A stretch of 10,867 bases of DNA from Gemmatimonadota bacterium (GTDB lineage Bacteria; Latescibacterota; UBA2968): assembly GCA_002714465.1 (NCBI GenBank), contig PAXL01000019.1, positions 3,608 through 14,474 of the forward strand, written 5' to 3'. The notes under the pieces were generated by a model that worked only from the letters and a program-made list of their open reading frames with translations, made no database searches and was not told where the DNA came from. Shown here piece by piece: positions 6,674 to 10,867 of this stretch. The position numbers were made by a program, and so were the translations under genes. Within the stretch, counting starts at the first letter, position 1, and every line of letters begins with the position of its first letter.

Positions 6674-7523
6674 CCCGCGCTACCTGGTTGTCAACGCCGA
6701 CGACCTCGGGCTTCACCAAGACATCAACCGCGGGATCCGATCCGCGCACACAGAGGGCATCGTCACAAGCACTTCAATCGTCGCATCCGGGTCAGCTTTC
6801 GAGGACGCATGTCGTGTGCTTGAAGACTGTCCGGCGCTGGACGTGGGCGTCCACCTGACACTGATCGAGGAAAGACCGGTTTTGGATCCGTGGGTGGTTC
6901 CGAGTCTGGTCACGTCGGATCGGGTCTTTCCCTCGTCCTATCGGGCCCTGTCAGAGCGCGTGTTTCGGCGTGCGGTGAATCGCGACGATGTGGCAAGAGA
7001 ACTCAGGGCACAAATCGAACGTGTGCTCGAAGCCGGCATCGTTCCTTCCCACGTGGACAGTCATCAGCACGTTCACGTTCTGGAGCCGATCCGGCAAGTT
7101 GCGATCGATCTGGCGGAGGAGTACCGGATTCCCTTTATCCGAGTCCCGAGCTTCGAGTCGCCCTTGTCCTCGTGGCGGCGGCTGCCGGACCCCGTGTTCC
7201 GGATCGGGCTGAACTACCTGAGCGGAAGGACCCGAAGACAGGTTCGCTGGCTCCGGCACGCGGATCGCACGGCGCTTCTGCATCGGAGCGGACACATTAC
7301 TGCGGACAACCTGTTGATGGTGATCGACGCCCTGAACCCGGGTGTGACGGAGATCGTCGCTCACCCCGGGATCACGACGCCGGATCTGAGCGACACGTAT
7401 CGCTGGGCGTTCGATTGGTCGGGAGAGGTCGATGCGCTCACATCCAGCGCCGTACGCGAGAGAACCGCGCCGGGAGACATCCACCTCGTGGGGTTTCGGG
7501 ACCTGATCGCACGGTCGGTGTAG
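6663..7523 (+). CDS. YdjC/ChbG-family carbohydrate deacetylase
   Basis: This 286-residue protein belongs to the family of ChbG, the chitooligosaccharide deacetylase, whose members remove N-acetyl groups from sugars using a divalent metal. The diagnostic N-terminal NADDLG (11-16) provides the Asp13/Asp14 pair. GVHLTL (62-67) supplies His64, and SHVDSHQHVH (129-138) supplies a His-rich cluster with His130, Asp132, His134, His136 and His138. These are the expected catalytic and metal ligands, though I have not aligned them. VAHPG, at about residue 237, is another conserved block. There is no signal peptide, so it should be cytoplasmic. It starts with GTG directly after an in-frame TAG and overlaps the SDR gene by 11 bases, so it is made with the sugar-modifying enzymes. 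A role on a nucleotide- or lipid-linked N-acetyl sugar is inferred from context. Chitobiose use is unlikely here. Confidence 0.9.
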   Translation: MGDSPRYLVVNADDLGLHQDINRGIRSAHTEGIVTSTSIVASGSAFEDACRVLEDCPALDVGVHLTLIEERPVLDPWVVPSLVTSDRVFPSSYRALSERVFRRAVNRDDVARELRAQIERVLEAGIVPSHVDSHQHVHVLEPIRQVAIDLAEEYRIPFIRVPSFESPLSSWRRLPDPVFRIGLNYLSGRTRRQVRWLRHADRTALLHRSGHITADNLLMVIDALNPGVTEIVAHPGITTPDLSDTYRWAFDWSGEVDALTSSAVRERTAPGDIHLVGFRDLIARSV

Positions 7524-7575
7524 GTTTTATCTGGAGCACGACGTCTGCAGAATCAAGGTCTGGAGACTCAAAGAG

Positions 7576-7580
7576 AAGGA
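7576..7580 (+). promoter_or_regulatory. Ribosome binding site for the cytidylyltransferase gene
   Basis: AAGGA, within GAGAAGGA, lies six bases before ATG 7587. It is one of the clearest Shine-Dalgarno sites in the window. The gap it sits in (7524-7586) shows no convincing promoter or hairpin. Confidence 0.7.
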
Positions 7581-7586
7581 CAACGG

Positions 7587-8357
7587 ATGAAAGCGATCAT
7601 TCTGTGTGGGGGCCAAGGCTCCCGGTTGAGAGAGCATACGGAATTTGTTCCGAAGGGTTTAGTTGAGATCGGCGGCCGACCGATTATGTGGCATATCATG
7701 AAGTTGTATGCCCACCACGGCATCACGGACTTCGTGCTGTGCCTCGGCTACAAGGGAGAGGTGATCAAAGACTACTTCCTTAATTATCATGCCATGCAGA
7801 ATGACTTCACGGTCAACCTTGGTTCGCTCGACGACATCCGGTTTCACGGCCGTCATCGTGAGGAGGCTTGGAACGTGACTCTGGTAGACACGGGTCCCGA
7901 CACCCTCACGGCCGAGCGCATCCTGCGTGTTCGAGAACATATTGAAGACGACACGTTCTTGGTGACATACTGCGATGGCGTGAGCGACGTGAACATGTCG
8001 GATCTGATTCGTTTTCACCGTGAGCAGGGGCGGCTCGCGACGTTCACGGGCGTTCGGGATGTTTCGCGGTTTGGTGTGGTTCAGGAGGAGAACGGCAAGG
8101 TTCTGGGGTTCAAGGAGAAACCCCAGCTCGAGGACAGGATCAACGCGGGGTTCTTCGTCTTCGATCCAGGGTCTCTGGGGTATTTCGAGGGTCAGAAGGG
8201 GATGCTAGAGGATGTGGTCCTGCCCAGCCTCGCTTCGGATGGAGAACTCTCGATGCATAAACACGAGGGTTTCTGGCATTGCATGGACACGTATCGTGAC
8301 ATGCTGAAACTTGAAGGGCTGTGGAGAGACTGTGCTCCATGGAAGGTCTGGGAATGA
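7587..8357 (+). CDS. rfbF: Glucose-1-phosphate cytidylyltransferase-like enzyme (RfbF family)
   Basis: This 256-residue protein has the normal RfbF length. RfbF makes CDP-glucose from glucose 1-phosphate and CTP, the first step toward CDP-6-deoxy and 3,6-dideoxy sugars. It has LCGGQGSRLREHTEFVPKGL (6-25) with Lys23, then VEIGGRPIMWHIM (26-38) and LGYKGEVIKDYFLNY (53-67). Other RfbF marks are NVTLVDTG (96-103), the metal Asp130 in TYCDGVSDVN, RFGVV (161-165), EKP (177-179) and GFWHCMDTYRDM (228-239). Several positions differ from what I recall as typical: PKGL for PKPM, TAER for TGGR (108-111), and YCDG for YGDG. Substrate use may therefore have shifted. The usual partner RfbG (CDP-glucose 4,6-dehydratase, GFKG motif) is not in the window. 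A clear ribosome site supports the start. Membership of the RfbF family is firm; glucose and CTP as substrates are probable. Confidence 0.82.
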   Translation: MKAIILCGGQGSRLREHTEFVPKGLVEIGGRPIMWHIMKLYAHHGITDFVLCLGYKGEVIKDYFLNYHAMQNDFTVNLGSLDDIRFHGRHREEAWNVTLVDTGPDTLTAERILRVREHIEDDTFLVTYCDGVSDVNMSDLIRFHREQGRLATFTGVRDVSRFGVVQEENGKVLGFKEKPQLEDRINAGFFVFDPGSLGYFEGQKGMLEDVVLPSLASDGELSMHKHEGFWHCMDTYRDMLKLEGLWRDCAPWKVWE

Positions 8358-8378
8358 GCGCATCCATCCCGCGCAGAT

Positions 8379-8383
8379 AGGAG
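8379..8383 (+). promoter_or_regulatory. Ribosome binding site that decides a TTG start at 8391
   Basis: AGGAG is placed seven bases before TTG 8391. Between the in-frame TGA at 8355-8357 and this TTG there is no ATG or GTG in frame. The next in-frame ATG, at residue 21, would remove the first conserved strand of the cupin. Confidence 0.7.
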
Positions 8384-8390
8384 ACTCGTT

Positions 8391-8840
8391 TTGATCGAAG
8401 ATGTCCTTGTCGTACCGCTACGACAGATCCCCGACGAGCGGGGGAAGATCATGCACATGTTGAGAGCCGATGCTGATCACTTCGAGAAGTTTGGAGAGAT
8501 CTACTTCTCGGTTGCCTATCCCGGTGTGATCAAGGGCTGGCACCAGCATACACGTCAGACACAGAACTACGCCGTGATCTCAGGTATGATAAAGCTCGTC
8601 CTTTATGACGGGCGCGAGGAGTCTTCCACTCGCAAGCAACTGATGGAGTTGTTTGTCGGCGAAGACAACTATTGCCTCGTCAAGATTCCGCCAGGGGTTG
8701 TAAACGGCTATAAAACCTACGGCTCAGGGCCGGCGATCGTCGCGAACTGCGCGACCGAACCGCACGATCCGGAAGAGATGATCCGATTCGATCCATTAAC
8801 ATCGAGTATCCCCTATGAGTGGGAGGTCAAGCACAGGTGA
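8391..8840 (+). CDS. RmlC-like cupin, dTDP-4-dehydrorhamnose 3,5-epimerase family
   Basis: This 149-residue single-domain cupin is slightly shorter than classic RmlC (about 180). Conserved blocks are PDERGKI (14-20), EIYFSVAYPGVIKGWHQH (36-53), YAVISGMIKLVLYDGR (60-75), LVKIPPGVVNGYK (96-108) and AIVANCATEPHDPEE (115-129). His51 sits where the catalytic His of RmlC-type GLH-x-Q motifs is found. The segment where RmlC enzymes usually have a Tyr (YK-x-T) reads VANCAT here, so the second catalytic residue may be missing or moved. This subgroup is often seen in O-antigen clusters near RfbF-like genes and is usually annotated only as a 3,5-epimerase family protein. I infer epimerisation of a 4-keto-6-deoxy nucleotide sugar. 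Isomerase (FdtA-like) or non-enzymatic roles remain possible. It starts with TTG, 33 bases after the cytidylyltransferase gene. Confidence 0.82.
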   Translation: MIEDVLVVPLRQIPDERGKIMHMLRADADHFEKFGEIYFSVAYPGVIKGWHQHTRQTQNYAVISGMIKLVLYDGREESSTRKQLMELFVGEDNYCLVKIPPGVVNGYKTYGSGPAIVANCATEPHDPEEMIRFDPLTSSIPYEWEVKHR

Positions 8841-8925
8841 GTCGCCAGGATACGTTAAGAACGCTGGGCATCTCGAGACGTGAAGACAAAGCCGTGGTGA
8901 AGGGTTTTCCGCACAAGATCATAGC

Positions 8926-9879
8926 GTGACAGACATTCCGATCACCGTGCTGATGTCTGTCCGGAACGGAGAGCCTTACGTTGAGGACTCCGTTCGAAGC
9001 GTTTTGGCGCAGACCTACGGGGACTTCCGGTTCCGGATCGTCGACAACGCTTCGACGGATCATACGCTGGAGATCATCAGAGGCTTCACAGACCCCCGAA
9101 TCGAGCTGACCGAGCTGCCATCGGATATCGGTCAGACAGGGGCGTTGAACTTGGCGCTTGGCCAGATAGAGACGCCCTATGTGGCGAGGATCGATGCCGA
9201 CGACGTTTCGATGCCGGATCGATTCCAGGCGCAGGTGTCGTTCCTTTCCGAGAACCCGGATGTGGTGTTGCTGGGTTGCGGGTACGAGATTATCAATGAG
9301 GATGGTCGATCTCTCGGGAAGCAGGTCCCGCCGAAGATACACGATGACGTTCTCGCCATGATGCTCTTCGAGAATCCGTTCGCTCACTCGACCGTCATGG
9401 TCGAAACAGAGCAGGTGAAGGCGTGCGGGGGGTATCCCGAGTTCCAGTTTGCCCAAGACTTCGCCCTGTGGTGGAAGCTGGGGCGGCGAGGACGGGTGCA
9501 CTGCCTGCCTGACTGTCTCGTGCAGGTTCGCTTTCACACGGGACAATCTACACACGTGTTCGGGCCGGAGCTGGCTGAGGAGCCGTATCGGGTTGTTCGG
9601 GAGGTGCTCGACAGCCCGGGGAGGCTGCCGGAATCCATAAGGGGGCTGTGCCGTCGCGCAGCCAGGTATGCTGAGATGAAGCGTGGTGCCTTGCTGGCGG
9701 ATGTTAGCAGCAGGTTTCGAGGTCTGTTGGCACTCTTGGTGGAACCGGGACTTCTTACCAACCGAGGGGCTCGTGACTATGCCATCCGGTTGTGTCTTGG
9801 TAAGACTGGCTACGATTGGACCAAGAGGTTCAAACAGGTTCTGGTCGGGCAGTCACAAGTGAAGAGATCGAGCGGTTGA
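8926..9879 (+). CDS. Family 2 glycosyltransferase, GT-A fold, soluble
   Basis: This 317-residue protein probably adds one sugar to the growing repeat unit at the cytoplasmic face of the membrane. The N-terminal GT-A domain has ITVLMSVRNGEPYVEDSVRS (6-25), IVDNASTDHT (38-47), the metal-binding DADD (90-93) in ARIDADDVSMPDRF, and FAQDFALWWKL (175-185), where Asp178 is the likely catalytic base. The C-terminal 100 residues (from about 215) are basic and show no membrane span, unlike the earlier family 2 enzyme. GTG 8926 is the only standard start between the in-frame TGA at 8881-8883 and the conserved strand. Its Shine-Dalgarno is weak: AAGGG lies about 21 bases away. Donor, acceptor and linkage cannot be told. 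Four bases separate its stop from the next ATG, so the two transferases are likely co-translated. Confidence 0.9.
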   Translation: MTDIPITVLMSVRNGEPYVEDSVRSVLAQTYGDFRFRIVDNASTDHTLEIIRGFTDPRIELTELPSDIGQTGALNLALGQIETPYVARIDADDVSMPDRFQAQVSFLSENPDVVLLGCGYEIINEDGRSLGKQVPPKIHDDVLAMMLFENPFAHSTVMVETEQVKACGGYPEFQFAQDFALWWKLGRRGRVHCLPDCLVQVRFHTGQSTHVFGPELAEEPYRVVREVLDSPGRLPESIRGLCRRAARYAEMKRGALLADVSSRFRGLLALLVEPGLLTNRGARDYAIRLCLGKTGYDWTKRFKQVLVGQSQVKRSSG

Positions 9880-9883
9880 TGCC

Positions 9884-10867
9884 ATGCGTCGCATGAGGGT
9901 CCTCCAGGTGCTAAACAACCTGGACTATGGCGGGGCAGAGCGATACGTGCAGAACCTCATGAACGCGCTGGACCGTCAACGGGCAAAGAGCTACCTGGCC
10001 TACACTGTGGAAGGTCCGATGTTCGAGCAGATGGGTCAGCACGTGACGCTGTGCAAGATGAACGATCGTGTTTTGGATTTTCGGCATCCGGTTTCGAGCT
10101 TGTCGGCCATGTGGCGGCTGTGGATGTTCGTTCGGCGAAACCGGATCGACCTGATCCATGCTCATATGTTCGAAGTCTACTTCTGGGTTGTCCTTGTAGG
10201 GCTTGTCGCCGGGGTCCCCGTCGTCAGGACCGTTCACAGCGTGAGGTCGGACTATCAGCCTTGGGCAAAGCCCCTCGAGGGCCTGCTCGCCCGTCTCGCG
10301 TCTCGCACCATCGTGCTGACCCGGTCGAGTCGAAGGGAGATCCTCGGATTCGGCGTTCCGGGGCGTAGAATCGGCGTCATACCGAACGGCATCACCTTTC
10401 CTGAAAACAGGTTTCAGGGTCGAGTGGGTGTGGGTAATAAGACAGACGACCGTTTCGTTGTTGGGACCGTCGGACGACTTGCCGCCCACAAGAACCAGGC
10501 CATGCTGGTCAGAGCTGCCGAGCAAGTCGTGCGTGACGATCCACGAGTTCGGTTTGTGATTGTGGGAGACGGTCCGCTGAGATCGCGTCTGCAGCAGCAG
10601 GCTGTCGACATCGGTGTTTCGGATTACGTTACCTTTGCCGGATGGTCTGACGATGTCTACGCAGCACTGGCCGGGTTCGATCTGTTTGTCCTGACTTCCT
10701 CAACGGAATGTGCCCCCACCGTCTTGATCGAAGCCGCAGCAATGGGCCTCCCGGTCGTAGCTACCGCAGTGGGCGGCATTCCGGAGATGGTTGTCCACGG
10801 CAAAACTGGCCGCCTCGTCAAGGCAGATGATGACAGTGCGCTCGCGGCGGAGATTCTTGCGCTTTCC
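9884..10867 (+). CDS. Family 4 glycosyltransferase, GT-B fold, 3'-truncated
   Basis: The first 328 residues are present and the frame is still open at the last base. Family members are usually 360-400 residues, so only the final helices are missing. The N-terminal Rossmann domain begins VLQVLNNLDYGGAERYV (6-22), the GGAE loop typical of GT4. DLIHAHMFE (89-97) and RTIVLTRSSRREI (141-153) come next, and VIPNGI (165-170) marks the domain link. The donor-binding half has VGTVGRLAAHKNQ (193-205) with Arg198 and Lys203, VIVGDGPLR (225-233), and the EX7E motif formed by Glu275 and Glu283 in STECAPTVLIEAA. GLPVVATAVGGIPEMV (288-303) follows. This is a retaining transferase that uses an NDP-sugar, probably on the lipid-linked repeat unit. 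ATG 9884 is chosen; an in-frame ATG at 9893 is three codons later. Sugar specificity is unknown. Confidence 0.93.
   Translation, partial: MRRMRVLQVLNNLDYGGAERYVQNLMNALDRQRAKSYLAYTVEGPMFEQMGQHVTLCKMNDRVLDFRHPVSSLSAMWRLWMFVRRNRIDLIHAHMFEVYFWVVLVGLVAGVPVVRTVHSVRSDYQPWAKPLEGLLARLASRTIVLTRSSRREILGFGVPGRRIGVIPNGITFPENRFQGRVGVGNKTDDRFVVGTVGRLAAHKNQAMLVRAAEQVVRDDPRVRFVIVGDGPLRSRLQQQAVDIGVSDYVTFAGWSDDVYAALAGFDLFVLTSSTECAPTVLIEAAAMGLPVVATAVGGIPEMVVHGKTGRLVKADDDSALAAEILALS

Noticed and set aside
6890..7666. 258-codon open frame on the + strand overlapping the deacetylase and the cytidylyltransferase
   Set aside because: Both overlapped genes have diagnostic motifs in their own frames. This frame gives a low-complexity Arg/Ser/Gly-rich product.
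8871..8878. TCTCGAGA palindrome in the gap between the cupin and the family 2 transferase, considered as an operator or terminator stem
   Set aside because: Eight bases with no loop and no following T-run, and a similar CTCGAG string occurs by chance elsewhere in G/C-rich DNA.
3112..8936. Shared TGACAGACAT at the starts of the two family 2 transferases (3112-3121 and 8927-8936), considered as a repeat
   Set aside because: Only ten bases, and it encodes the similar N-terminal MTDIP. Identity does not extend beyond it, so chance or remote homology is enough.
8827..9555. 242-codon open frame on the - strand
   Set aside because: It is antisense to the family 2 glycosyltransferase, whose DADD and QDFALWW motifs are clear on the + strand. 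The antisense product has no family signature.

Overview
This window is the inside of a surface-polysaccharide (LPS O-antigen, capsule or exopolysaccharide) biosynthesis cluster. It holds ten genes, all on the + strand. The first gene lacks its 5' end and the last runs off the 3' edge, so the cluster extends both ways. The DNA is G/C-rich with mostly G or C in third codon positions, GTG and TTG starts occur, and most genes end in TGA. This suggests a high-GC, probably Gram-negative bacterium. Nothing here fixes the phylum. I see no tRNA, rRNA, CRISPR, transposase or phage gene.

Layout. (1) 1-945: C-terminal part of a DegT/DnrJ/EryC1/StrS PLP sugar aminotransferase. (2) 1046-3046: a 666-residue protein with a poorly characterised N-terminal part and a GT-B-like C-terminal part, probably of the TIGR04326 'surface carbohydrate biosynthesis' type. 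(3) 3111-4091: a membrane-anchored DPM1/GtrB-like family 2 glycosyltransferase. (4) 4078-7523: a tightly coupled run of a sugar-phosphate nucleotidyltransferase, two extended SDR (NAD-dependent epimerase/dehydratase) enzymes and a YdjC/ChbG-type deacetylase, with every junction overlapping. (5) 7587-8840: an RfbF-like glucose-1-phosphate cytidylyltransferase and an RmlC-like cupin epimerase. (6) 8926-10867: a soluble GT-A family 2 glycosyltransferase and a GT-B family 4 glycosyltransferase.

How they may work together (inference). Two different nucleotidyltransferases activate two sugar phosphates. The SDRs, cupin epimerase and aminotransferase modify the activated sugars. The GtrB-like enzyme would load one sugar onto a polyprenyl phosphate, and the GT2, GT4 and 666-residue proteins assemble the repeat unit. 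The YdjC-type enzyme could remove an acetyl group from an N-acetyl sugar at the precursor or lipid-linked stage. A flippase (Wzx), polymerase (Wzy), ABC transporter and initiating phosphosugar transferase are all absent from the window and presumably lie outside it.

The least understood parts are the 666-residue protein next to a KdnA-like aminotransferase, and the coupled nucleotidyltransferase-SDR-SDR-deacetylase block. No wholly new system can be claimed from sequence reading alone.
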